A stretch of DNA of 64,000 bases from Trichaptum fuscoviolaceum (Eukaryota > Basidiomycota > Agaricomycetes > Hymenochaetales > Trichaptaceae). Position 1 is the first letter of the stretch; the number at the start of each line of letters is the position of its first letter. The stretch spans positions 2,753,671 through 2,817,670 of the forward strand of contig CAJSYZ010000002.1 of the NCBI GenBank assembly GCA_910574455.1, read 5' to 3'. The notes beneath the pieces were generated by a model, which was not told the origin of the DNA, made no database searches, and was given only the letters and a program-made list of their open reading frames with translations. The translations under genes were made by a program, and so were the position numbers. Of this stretch, positions 1-10,568 are shown piece by piece.

Positions 1-385
1 ACTTACGCCCTAACTGCTCGGTATACAGCCTTCCTCGTCCCTCAACACTGACCACCATCTCGGCTTCGGGGAAAAACCTGAAAAGTCTCAAGTCTCTACT
101 AGCTATGCACTCAAAATCTCTCAGAACTTTGGAAATGACTGATATCACTCTAAGCTCAGATAATCACGCGTTAATCTGGTCAAAAACTGGCCTTGCATTA
201 TCTCTTAGTCCGCACGACTTCCTCATGTCCCCGTCCTCGCCACGGGGCACTGCACATGTGCACTCGTTCTACGTACTTTCTCTATCCCCTCTGTCTTCTG
301 CTCTTGCACCCTCCGCCTGATACCCATCGTTACTGGTAACGATATTTCTTTTACTCTAATAAGCAACCTGGATCCCGAAGTCAAG
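1..385. other. Intergenic / 5' flank, no gene seen
   Basis: No convincing exon is visible. A 71-codon frame starting at 105 has no codon pattern or domain I can support. The stretch presumably holds the promoter of the MARVEL-like gene that starts at 386. Confidence 0.5.
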
Positions 386-1102
386 ATGCGTAAGGCTTCT
401 CAGACGGTTCGCTACCATTGGTGGTTTTTCTTGCTCATGGCGCTGGTGGCCATGACCGAGCTTGGTCTTACTGCCTTCCTCATCAACGCTGGCAACGAAC
501 ATGACACTTGGCCAAGCCCACGCTACCATAAGTTGTACGTAGTTGTGTTTCGGCTTTTGCCTAGCTAACGGGTATACCTGTGGGACACTAGGTTACTGTT
601 CTTTTGCTTCAACTCCGTCTGGACTACCATGTTCTGCACGGCGTATATATTGTGGCTAGTGGACGGAGCGGTCCATCTACTTGCTAGCATCGCAAGTTCA
701 ATCGCTTGGTTACTCGTCAACACGGCCCTATGGGTAAACCTACCATCCCCATTCAGTTATATTTATGTTCCTAATTTCATCCTCCCCTTGTTTCGGGCGT
801 TCTTGCAGGCCGTTGCGTCCGGACTCATGCAGCATACGCGCCGGGGTGGGAACTGTGCCGGCGTACCTACCATCTCACGGTTCGTCAGCGACCGCCTCCC
901 TCCCCCTTCGTCATGGCCCGAACTTACGCACAATAATTCTAATCCCACTCTGCATCATAGCTGTCGCCAATCGTTGACAGTCGAGGCGCTAGGTTGGACC
1001 GAGCTTGGGCTATCTGCCCTCACGTTACTGGCGACCTGCTTCTGGGCACGCGTAGGACGCAAGAGGAGGAGCTTTGTGAGCGATTCGAGGCGACTAGTGT
1101 AG
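386..1102 (+). CDS. MARVEL-domain-like four-pass membrane protein
   Basis: Exons 386-534, 592-733, 809-879 and 961-1102 join in frame to 167 residues, all with GT-AG introns. The product has four hydrophobic stretches: one just after the N-terminus (WWFFLLMALVAMTELGLTAF), two in exon 2 (around VWTTMFCTAYILWLV and LLASIASSIAWLLVNTALW), and one near the C-terminus (ELGLSALTLLATCFWA). A basic tail (GRKRR) follows. Layout and length fit the small fungal MARVEL-like proteins, which are associated with membrane apposition and sterol-rich domains. A Cys pair lies in the third loop (NCAG... and SRCRQ). Function beyond membrane residence is inferred. The neighbour downstream on the same strand is a lipase with its own 245-bp upstream gap. 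Confidence 0.8.
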
Positions 1103-1347
1103 AGTATAGAATACTTGATGCTACTTCACACTTTTTTCTTGACTTTTCTTTTCGATGTTGACATCTATCGCACGCATGACCTTTTTATGAATATAATGAC
1201 TTTATTAAATCATAACGATATTTGCGCAGTTAAGGGTCGCGTCAATTTCGCAAGCATCAAGATGGTGGTGTTGCCTGCGGCAAGATAGGAGGCGGCTTAG
1301 AATGTTGAAGATATGCTCTTGCACTGAAAGGAAGGGGACAAACTTCT

Positions 1348-2548
1348 ATGCCTTTCTCCACTCATCATGCACTGTCCGAAAGCCAGAAGCGCATGTATGC
1401 GCTCGAGAAAGAAGAAAACTTTCGCTGGGTAGCACGCCTTCTCTCCTCGTGTCCCCCGCCATCGCTCCTCACATTTAACCACACGCAACGCGTCCCTGCC
1501 TCCCTCCAGCTAAGCATCTCGGAGCTGGGTCAGTTCGCGGAGCTGGTGAATGGGGCTATCGACGTCGACTTCGTGTGGAGAAATCTCGAGCAGCTAATAC
1601 GGCCAGACTACCCGCTGGAGGGCTACGACGCGGTGAGGAAATCGCGCCTGCTGTGCGTGTTTCATGGCCGGGTCGCGAATCAGCGGGGGTATATCGTGCA
1701 CCGACCGGAGACGAGGCAGCTGGTGGTCGCATTCTCGGGGACGTCGTCCTTTATGCAGGCGCTGCAAGACCTAGATGCCCGTTTGGTTTCTGTGGCCGCT
1801 TTGAAGTCGGTTAGCGGGTATGATGGACCACCTGCAAGAGTCCATGCTGGGTTCTGGCGGCTGTATCAAGGGGTCAAAGATGCTGCCATTGAAGGATTGG
1901 ACGAATGTCTGAAAACAGTCGAAGTCGACGAGCTGGTTGTCGTTGGCCACAGCCTCGGCGCTGCGATTTCCGCCCTGCTGGTCATGGATCTCTTACAAGC
2001 TCAGCTTGCCTTCCTACCTGACGGCCTGAAGCTAAGATTGTTGACTTTTGGAAGCCCGCGAGTGGGTGATGCTGGGCTGAAAGAATTATACACGTATCTT
2101 GTCGCCGACCACCACCGGAAAAGAGGGGAAACTGCCTTTGAGGCTCATGCAGTGAAGGGATACAATGACGGCAAGCAATTGCAAGCTACTTCGCAAAACT
2201 TAGGACTGACACTAATGTATTTTTCTCCTCTAATGAAAAGGAGTTCCTTGTCTCCCTCCTAAGAGACTCGGTTACCGCCATCTACATTCGACTCCGCTTT
2301 ACTTACACCATGGATTTTTATACCAAATTCCAGAAGGTTTCGAAGAATACTCTGAATTCACAATCGAGGCCGAGGCCGGCGAAGCTCCACCCCCAGACTA
2401 CCCTCTCGGAGGCCACAACTACTATAACAGAGACATGGCGAAGGCCTTTCGCCGGCTTGGTTGGCTGAGCACGTTAACTCTAGGGGAAGTCGACTGGGAG
2501 CAACGCTACCTCCGCAAGCTGGAGAAGGAAGAGGGCAGGAAGCAATAG
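1348..2548 (+). CDS. Class 3 lipase (alpha/beta hydrolase)
   Basis: Exons 1348-2170 and 2241-2548 give 376 residues. The nucleophile elbow GHSLG puts the catalytic serine at about residue 202. It is preceded by the conserved strand VDELVVVGHSLG and followed by the LTFGSPRVGD block that carries the class 3 lipase acid region. The second exon restores the usual ending, with the PPKRLGYRH and PLYLHHGFLYQIP motifs. The intron 2171-2240 is GC-AG (exon ...GACG then gcaagc), the only way I found to join the conserved blocks in frame. There is no obvious signal peptide (N-terminus MPFSTHHALSESQKRMYALE), so an intracellular acylglycerol lipase is more likely than a secreted one; this is inference. Substrate is not evident. 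It converges on the MFSD1-like gene 141 bp downstream. Confidence 0.9.
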
Positions 2549-2689
2549 TTACGACAGGAATGAAATGGTGTGTCATTTATGTCCGTAAATTACATTGCAA
2601 AACATTGATGAACTGGGTATAGTACATATTCATAGTTTTAATTTCGTATCTCGGACTTTCTATGTAGTGTGCCATGGAGTCCGATGACT

Positions 2690-5090
2690 CTAGGACCTAT
2701 CCTTCTTAGCACGAAGCCGAAGGAAAGCAGTTCCTATAAAGAAGATCCAAGCGAAGGCTATGAGTGCTATCCCGAGTACACCGAAGATCTCTCCTCGGAC
2801 ACGTTCCGCTTTCGACTGCGCCTCACCAGTGACAGGTGGCTGCACAATCGCAGGTAGTGGCTCGTCGTGCAACAGCAATGGCCTTTCTTCCTCGCCCGCC
2901 TCGTCCGGATCTACCGGGGTCACCACTTCAGCATCCGCATCTTCTTCTATCGGAGGGCCGGCGGCGGATGACCGTCTCCCAACAGACGCGCCTTCATAGT
3001 CCGATATGGAGAACGATGAGTCCCGCTGCTGGAGGCCGTGTATCTCCGGGAGCGTCTCTTTCGCGAAGCTCACGCTCCTGCGATGTATCTTTGGCGAACC
3101 TTCGACATCTTCCGTTTCAAAGTCATCTTCTTCAGCAACGGACGCCAGCATTGCCTGACGTGCTGCTTCTGCGGCCTGACGCTTTCGTCTTTTGTCTAAT
3201 GTCCAGAGGCCGAATATGGACAAGATGTGGCAGACATTAAGGAGGAAGAAAACGTAAAGTAGTTTGCTTATGGCGGCTTTCTCGTTGTCTACTTCATCTA
3301 TCGCCTTTGCCTGCGCTTTGTGAGATTTAGTCGTATCCAGGAGTAGACCAGCGAATGTTTGGAATATAGTCGTTCCAGTTTGTTCTAACTATAAAACAAG
3401 TCCAAGCAGTCTGTTCAGCGGTAGCAGCTTAATAAAGTGGAGATCTTACAGCTTTGTGCGCGCCCAGCGTCGTTGGCACATACTTGTTGGATACCAGTGT
3501 AGGCACAAGAACAACCAGTAGCACTACATAAGTTAGGAGTCAATAACATTTCGCGCCCGAGAGTTTAGCTACACTTACGAGGTGCGAAGCCCTGTCCCAG
3601 GGCATAAACACCAATAGCCGGGACAGGCGTACCAGTCAGTACTGGAGGAAGAGCGAGCCAGAGGTAGCACATCAATGTCATTGTGGAGGAAACGAGGAAG
3701 AGTTGATGAAGGATTGGGCGATGCTTCATCCGATCGATGAAGTAACCACACTATTTTCAGGAGGAGCAATCAATCAGAGGGAAAGTCAGTCGGAAATGTA
3801 TACCTAAAGAGAGTACCCACGATAGGATACAAGAACACGCTTCCGACAAGCAGATATGACGCCTTGGTACTGGCATCTGACTCCGTTAAATCGTAACGTT
3901 TCTGGATAATGTTTCTAGAGTCAAATGAACAAAATAAGTCTTGATAAAATAGAGCGGAAAACTGACGGTGCGAGATGCATGAATGGATTCCAAATCGCTC
4001 CGCATATGATGTTGATGCCAATGTACCTATCATCCCTTTGAGCCTTGGCATGGGTGAACTTTATACGGAGAATTGCTTACGCCCAAAATACATCACCTAG
4101 ATTAGTGATATCACGTAGATGGACCTTGCGCTTCCTCGCGACTTGCTTCAGAGCTTCGGCCTCAGAGAAACTCTCCGCCTCAATAGCCTGAGCTTCGGCA
4201 TGGAGTTCCGAGGCTTCCAGCTCCGTTCCAGATGACTTTACAAACCACTTCGAAGCAGCGAGGTAAACCAGGTTCATTACGAACGAGAAGGCCGCGAGCA
4301 AAGTGGCTGCGTAAAATGGCGTTCTGGGGCCATAACGTTCCGATAGAGGATATGATGTTCGAGCCGACACAAAGGAGGAAGCTTTCCCAGCAACGAGACC
4401 AATTGCCATAGAGAACCCGAGTCCATGGTCCTTGAAGAAGCGTACAATTATGGATTCCTGTACGACCGCTAGGGGACTAACGCCCAGGCCGAAGATGAAC
4501 ATACCAAGCGTCATCACACGAACGCTCTCTGACATATCACCAAGTAGCAGAACAAGCTGGCCTGCACATTTATCAGATTAGATGAGAGATGTGTAAAGTT
4601 GACTTTTGACTTGCCAAAAAATATTAGACTCGTCGCTATTATACTGGTCGACGTTGTTCCGAGATGACCCGCTAGAAACCCGCCTATTAGGGGCGTCCAG
4701 GTGCTATTCAAGCTGAATGCTGCTATTAGCAGACTGAACTCCGTGTTCGAGGTGCCCATCTCTCTCGAAAGTCTCGTTTTCAACGGCCCAAGAATATATG
4801 ACGCACTGCATAAGATCAGACTCAGATGCCTTAGTCGATTGAGATAACAACACGTACTAATGGCTTCCAATGCTCAGCGAGCAAGCGCATAGCAAGGCCA
4901 ATGTCCTGACGAATCGAACCCGGCTTCCTCGAGGAGGTTGTATATGAACGGCAGAAGGTCCGAGCGCCTGAGACGAACGCCGAGATTGGCTTCGTGAGCT
5001 TCCGAGCCCATAATGTGCTTCTTGTCGAGCCAAATCTGATGCAGAGTTGGACAGCAGGGAGGTAGCTGCCCTCGAGCCGGAGAAAGGCAT
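2690..5090 (-). CDS. Major facilitator superfamily protein, MFSD1-like
   Basis: The first exon starts at 5090 (ATG) with a Ser-rich cytosolic head and then enters TM1. The splice to the next exon yields SIGSHYASYILGPLKTRL, the signature start of the MFSD1 branch. Later exons read as repeated membrane segments, including FSLLIAAFSLNSTWTPLIGG, VMTLGMFIFGLGVSPLAVV and FYAATLLAAFSFVMNLVYLA. An acidic/basic loop (around 4080-4230) lies between the two halves. The C-terminal exon carries one last TM (GIALIAFAWIFFIGTAFL) after a long acidic cytosolic stretch with an acidic-dileucine-like EERPLLL element, a plausible vacuolar sorting signal. MFSD1 is a lysosomal dipeptide uniporter in animals; the fungal substrate is unknown. 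Exon borders in 3240-4080 were not fully resolved. The start lies 180 bp from that of mS35 on the other strand. Confidence 0.8.
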
Positions 5091-5270
5091 TACTTCATGT
5101 GCAGGAGGAAAGAGAAAGGAGGATGCGGGGTAAGATGAAGCGTAATAAGAGGTAACCCATAGTATGCCTTGAATTGAGTCCCCGAAATAGCCTGGGGACG
5201 CCGCGTGGGAATGCTGATCAGTCTCTTCAACTTGAATTCACCAAAAATCGAGAGAACGCCAGTTACAGCC
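5091..5270. promoter_or_regulatory. Short divergent promoter: MFSD1-like gene / mS35
   Basis: Only 180 bp separate the two start codons, so both promoters and both 5' UTRs must lie here or overlap the coding regions. An in-frame ATG for mS35 also exists at 5205. I prefer 5271 because it gives a clean mitochondrial-type presequence. No TATA box is evident. Confidence 0.5.
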
Positions 5271-6175
5271 ATGAATTTTGCAAAGGGCGTCGCCCGTCTC
5301 GCCCACCTGCGCCCATGTCCTGTTAGACACCTTCATCGCACTCCGTCAACCTCCTATCCCAGAGCAGCGACCAAGTATGCGAAGGGTCTCAAACCACCGC
5401 CAATCTTTGCAGAGACCGGTGTTTTCCTTGACGAAGATGATATGGAGAATTCAATTCCTGTGGAAGAAAGGGATGGACATGGGAGCAGCTCGTTGGGTCA
5501 CCTTCTACTTAGACAACAGCGTCGTATGCTGCAATACATGCGGCTCATTGAGCACGACATGCCCAAGTTAGTCCGTGAGTGTGTTGTCCGATTCCCCTGT
5601 AGCACACTATTCACATTTGTTTTTAAAGATTGGCGTGAAGAGTTCCAAGCCCCTTCCTCCGATAAGCCTTTGGTAGTTCGAACTATTGACTATGGCGGAG
5701 AGGAGCACCCAGCAACATCAAAGCGCACTGTCGTGGTTCCCGTAGCCCATCTGCCTCTCAACGGTCCCAAAGCCCGACATGCCTTGAAGCTTCTAGCCGG
5801 ACCTCGCTGGTCTCCTTCTCCTCCTCCAGACTCTGGTATTGGACCCGACGAAGCACTTCTTGAAGATGGATTCATCAAGATTTCTTGTGAGGATTTCCCG
5901 CAGCCGGGTATGAATCTGAAGTGGATCAGCGATGTTCTGGACAGGCTAATTGCTGAAGCTAATGTGAGTGCCGAACTAAGTAACTTAATACTCCGTAGAC
6001 ACTCAAATTGTTTTGCTCAAATAAGGTGAAATGTTCGACATTCAGTAACATTCCGCTTGATACAAGACACTTAGAGGCGAAGAATGGGAAGAGAGGTGGA
6101 ATTCGCGGTAGCCGCAATGCATCGCTAAAGGATTTCCCTTCGGAGTGGCTGCCTTCTGCATCAAACATTGCATAG
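5271..6175 (+). CDS. Mitochondrial small-subunit ribosomal protein mS35 (Rsm24 family)
   Basis: Exons 5271-5574, 5629-5963 and 6026-6175 give 262 residues. The N-terminus (MNFAKGVARLAHLRPCPVRH) is basic, Arg-rich and without acids, as expected for mitochondrial import. The core reads LVVRTIDYGGEEHPATSKR, then VPVAHLPLNGPKARHALKLL and AGPRWSP, then the family hallmark ISCEDFPQPGMNLKWISDVL and a NIPLDTRHLEAKN tail. These are the conserved blocks of the S24/S35 mitoribosomal family. The protein should sit in the mitochondrial small subunit. The first intron (54 nt) is a multiple of three and has no stop in frame, so its retention would add 18 residues without breaking the protein. The second intron is read as 62 nt; a closer acceptor would leave a 35-nt intron, which is too short. 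Confidence 0.88.
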
Positions 6176-6331
6176 CCTTTCGCTTCATTCGACTTCCGCT
6201 CTGTCTTCGACCTTACACCGCTGTTAAACTAATCCATATGCTTACCGTTATATACGCGTAACTTCAAAGGAGAGAATGAGAGTGACTATATTAGTTTACA
6301 AAAAGTGTGTGGTATGTATTATTACTGCTCG

Positions 6332-7259
6332 CTAAACACAAAGGCCCAGAACCTTCAATTGCGATCCACAAGCCATCGTTGACGCCTGAGTAGCTACACT
6401 GCCGAACATGCCAGCTAATCCCAAACCGTTTAGCAGTCCATCCGAGACATTTTCAGTCGCATCTAGAATATCGTCAAGGAGACATTTCAAGTCATATACG
6501 ACTACGCGGAATCAGCAGGTAGACGATGAAGTATTGTGGAATTACTCACTAGGTCCAAGTACTGGCCCCAGACCTGGTACGTTATACATCATGACGTTGA
6601 CAGCTGTCAGCGCATCCTTGTTGGCATTCACAAAGTCCTTGAGAATAGATTCGAGTTCGCTCGTCCTGTCATAGTTCGCGAGCCCCTTGTCAGCTGGAAG
6701 ACTGCCCAGAAGAGCCCTCAACGATTGTATGGTGTCATGGAAGGCAGAGAAATTTGCTGCAGCATCTTGTTGAAAGCCAGGAGAGTCACCTTCTGAAGCT
6801 GACTGAGATGCCAGTTGCTCTATTAAAGCTCAAAGTTGAGAAATTATCCCCCTTTGCAAAAACACATGAATACTTACGTAGGCCTTGCGAACTTGACACG
6901 GCGTTGTCTCGACCGTTAGAGAACTGTCCCAGAAGAGCATCAAATTCGGCGGAGTTGTCACGCCTGTTACGAGAATGAAGCTTAGACGGGTTTGGCGGGC
7001 GAGCTAGACCTGACACATTTCGAGGAGGGGCTACATGGCCGTGCAAGGTATGATTGTGTTTAGCCACTGACAAATGTGCCTTCTTCACCAGCTTGTGGGT
7101 GGCATACACGGTAGACGGCATGCGAGAGGCATAATCGGCTTGCAGAGGCATAGGCAAGGGAGAAGCCAAGGCTGCAACAGGCGTTATAGGAGCCGACAGT
7201 AGTGCAAGTACCAGAGCAGTCGGGAGCGTGCAGAACAAAACGCGAGACAGGGAAGGCAT
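6332..7259 (-). CDS. Secreted protein with Kex2-like dibasic site, unknown function
   Basis: Exons (minus) 7259-6878, 6792-6550 and 6462-6332 join to 251 residues. An N-terminal signal peptide is clear: MPSLSRVLFCTLPTALVLAL followed by Ala/Pro-rich residues. After an Asn-rich pro-like segment (NHT, NVS sequons) comes SRNRRDNSAEF, where RR-D is a good Kex2 processing site. The remainder is mostly helical-looking (LRALLGSLPADKGLANYD, ILKDFVNANKDALTAVNVMM) with a GLGPVLGP turn, and one late Cys pair. I recognise no enzyme domain. The pattern NYD..(S)ELE..LKDFVN.NK..L resembles an abundant family of small secreted proteins of mushrooms; that is from memory and unverified. Strongest inference: an extracellular or wall protein matured in the Golgi. 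Its neighbour on the same strand is another secreted protein. Confidence 0.75.
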
Positions 7260-7742
7260 TTTGGCGGAAAGGACTTGGTACTCGAGCTTATCTTGTTTAG
7301 CAGAGCAGGCAATTAAAATGCAGATGTAGAATAGTGTAGACACGGCCTGCGTGTGGAGGGCTAGAGTATGGGCAAGAGACGAAGCGGTACGACGGAGTGG
7401 TGGCAGGTGGAAAGAGCATACAGACCCGAGTTGGTGGCATAAATATGCCGAGAATCGCGGAGTTTGAACCTTAAACCGGACATACAGCAATCACGCGTTC
7501 TTTGCATTTATTTGGCTCAATCTGCTTGGCCCAGTGGCAGATTATTCCTGTGAAATACGTTACAGTCTAATGAACGAGTATCGATGGAGACATACAGTAC
7601 CCTATTTATAGAAACAAAGCGCAAGTCCGAAATGAATAAATAAACAATAGTCCTTTCTACAGTCCAAAGGCTAAGGCCGCAGCCAGTGCATATTCTACTA
7701 CTCAGAGGGAATTCAAGTAACGAAAGAGTCCTTAGAAGTCAA

Positions 7743-9638
7743 TCAATAACTGGAGCCACTCGCAGGCCCTTTCGGAGGGGGAGGATAGTAGTTCCCGGCA
7801 GATGGCTTGATAGGAGAGCTCTCTGATTGCTTATATGGTCCAACAGGTTTCGCAGGAGTCGGCGCTGCGTACAGTGTTGATGGCGTGGATGTCTTATAGG
7901 AGCTGCTTTCCTCTTTGGAGCTATGAGTAGCAGTTGAGTATGAAGGTACAGAAGTCGTAGGTTTGTACGCTTTGGTAGTAGGTGCATGGTAAACACTAGA
8001 TGTCGTTACCTTGTATGTGCTTGTTGTAGGGGATGTGTATATGTGTGAAGGAGAATGATAGGAAGATGTAGCAGTGCGGGTGTAGGTAGTATGAGAGCTG
8101 TATGCGGACATCGTGGGTTTGTAAGTCGATGCAGCATGGGTTGTCGGAGTTTCGTAGTGTGTTGTAGGTTTCACATAGGTAGTCTGCTTCGTTGTATAGG
8201 TGCTTGTAGGCTTGTAAGTCGACGTAGCATGAGTCGTTGGTGTTACGTAGTGTGTTGTAGGTTTCGCATAAGTGGTTTGCTTCGTTGAGTAGGTGCTTGT
8301 GGGTTTATAAGTTGTCTTGTAAGTGCTATTTTTTCCCTGTAAGATTGTTACTTACTGGGAGTTACATGGCACTTACGTTGCTTCCTTTTGCGGAGACGAG
8401 GGTTTGTAAGACATGGTTGTAGTATGATATGTTGTTGTTGTAGTATGCACTGCATAAGGTGTAGAAGGCTTGTATGGTGTTGGTGTGGAGTGATATGTCG
8501 TGTGCGTGGTATGAATAACTGGTGGCATATAAGGAGTTGAAGTACTATGGTACGTCGTCTTCTTAGTGGTAGTCGGAGCCTTGTATGAGGTTGCAATACT
8601 ATGGTACGTTGACTGGTATGTGGTATGTGCTGCGGGTGGCTTGTAAGGAGAGGATATAGCATGGTATGTCGGCTGAGAGTATACGTATTTCCCGGCACCG
8701 TAGTACCCCTTCGGAGTCTCTACGACAGCACTCGGCTTATACACCGGTGGCGCTGGGGGATGATAGGCAACAGGGGAAGGGGTACTGTACGCGGGCTTCT
8801 TTTGAGAGTAAATTGCCTTGGGCGCAGGCTGTAAGTAATTCCAAGAGTCAGACAGCTAAACGATAGTTTTTTTAGTACGATCAGACGCTTTCCTTGTAGG
8901 TAGAATCTTTGGACCCAGTCTTCTCAGATGATTTGCTATCCTTCGACGGTGGGGGATACACACTTTTATGCTGCACAGCGTAGCTTGGAGTAGACTGTAC
9001 CGGGTGATATGACGGTACAACATAATGTGCTCCATAACCGCCATTCAACGCGGGCGCTGGTTTCGATGGTGTGTATCCTTTTGATGGACCTTTTTCCGGA
9101 CTAAGGGAAGGAGAGTACGAAGTCGAATGAGCTCCTTGCTTCGACCCAGAAGATTTCGCATACGTGTAATCTCCTGGCTGGCTAACTTTGACCCCCCGTT
9201 CCTCGAGATCCTGATATGAATCATTTTCGTCGTGTTCCTCAGGTGAGGCACGAGCGAAAGCGTATACTGCGCGATAATTATTCTCCGGCTTACTACCATA
9301 CTTCGGCGGAGAAGTAGGGCTTTCTGGGGTATGGCAGCTCTCGCAATCCTCTACAACGTACACAGAGCAGCCTCCTTCCTGGCCTTTGCAATTGGTGTCA
9401 TACTTTGGTGACTCTGGAATAGCTCCGTAGCCCGGATGACCAGCACCAGAGCTTCAGTTGAAGCATTAAAATCAGTAAATTTTGTGCATTGGAGAAAATT
9501 ACATGCGACGGACCTTTGGCCACCGTAATAGACTGCCCTGTCGTCCAACGGCGCTGGCCTAGCGGTAGAGCTACGAAGGAGCAAGAAAAACGGTAAAACA
9601 GCAATGAGCTGCCTCGTCAGACTATTGATCAGCCGCAT
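7743..9638 (-). CDS. Secreted Tyr/Thr/Pro-rich repeat protein (wall- or adhesin-like)
   Basis: The start at 9638 gives a signal peptide (MRLINSLTRQLIAVLPFFLL...STARPAP). A splice then gives a short Cys-containing segment (TNCKGQEGGCS, then EDCESCHTPESP). After that the protein is almost entirely Ser, Thr, Tyr, Pro, Lys and His, with hundreds of residues in patterns such as TTYHST, PYKP and STYKPTS. It ends SAGNYYPPPPKGPASGSSY. There is no GPI-anchor hydrophobic tail. Such composition fits an O-mannosylated wall glycoprotein or a tyrosine cross-linkable, extensin-like matrix protein; both are inference. Introns are weak: the one near 8833-8883 needs a gtctga donor, and the junction near 8330-8380 does not keep frame as written (see findings). 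Low complexity makes homology calls unsafe. Confidence 0.65.
8127..8312 (-). repeat. Tandem 93-bp (31-codon) repeat, two full copies
   Basis: Two adjacent copies (8220-8312 and 8127-8219) each encode TYKPTSTY-x-TKQTTY-x-KPTTHY followed by TPTTHA. They differ at only a few codons, and a third copy begins at 8126 (TYKPT) before diverging. The shorter TTYHST/PYKP units at 8390-8690 are a looser form of the same pattern. The repeat lies inside the Tyr/Thr/Pro-rich secreted protein. Confidence 0.85.
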
Positions 9639-10568
9639 CTTGTGAATTGAACTCTGGGGGTCAAGACCTCAATGACGAAGAACCTGTAGACAGAGCTGTA
9701 TAAATGCACACTCTTTAGTCACGATGCAGCAGTACAATCTCGCCCCTAATCCGACATCTCTCATTCCCGAGAAGTCTGTAGAAGGCTAGAAGTTGTTAGA
9801 GCTCTTCGTGGCGGTAGCGGGGTGTTTCAGATATCTGTAGGTGAGCTACTACACATTGGTAGTCATTACCGATTGCCCTTCCGATGGACTGTAGCAATTC
9901 AGTTGGCCGTTGTGCATCGGCTATGCAGGAAAACTCGAGCGCAAGTCAAAGTCTGCTCCTTTGGGTCCATTTAACCCTACCAGGTGCATTCAGTCGCCTT
10001 AAAGGTCCACAACACGTCGTTTGGAACGCCGGAGAGATAAAAGAGGAACTTCAAGCCGTACTTTCTTCGATGGATTGATACGCGAGCGTCAGTGACGAGT
10101 CTATGCGCCCGTCTGCGTACAGAAATATAACAAGTCAACAACGATGTTCGCATAGACGCTTTGCCAGAAACATCTTAGCTTAATCCCATGAGGAAAGACA
10201 GATTTAGACACTCACCTTCCGAGAAGTTTTTAAAATAAGCAGCAGGGAATCTCCGCTAGGTCAAAGGCACTGAAAGTTGTTAGTCGATAATGGCATTCGA
10301 TGGGAAAACATTCACAAAAGGGTTTAATGCTCCTGATGAACAGCCAACTAGATGTGTAAGAGCATACGTCTCATGTCAGTAAAAGCGCTCCGTCAAAAGG
10401 CACAATGATCAAAGTAGTTTTACAGAGTTCAAACTTCCATTCTCATACGGAGATAACATTTCTCCCATTACACGTGAATAATTACGAACGAGGAACAAAG
10501 AGCGGAATAGTGTCAGGAAGGTCTAACTAGCATCACGCTAGGAGGTAGTTTAGATAGCATCCCTTCGT
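9639..10568. other. Intergenic, 930 bp, no gene seen
   Basis: The stretch lies between two minus-strand genes: the promoter of the repeat protein on the left and the 3' flank of the PP2A scaffold gene on the right. A 64-codon plus frame at 9884 has no supporting features. A 9-bp inverted repeat (10099-10107 and 10149-10157) could form a weak hairpin. I see no tRNA or snRNA. Confidence 0.5.

Noticed and set aside
10099..10157. 9-bp inverted repeat as a possible hairpin RNA
   Set aside because: The arms are short and 41 nt apart, and nothing else marks an RNA gene; this is expected by chance in intergenic DNA.
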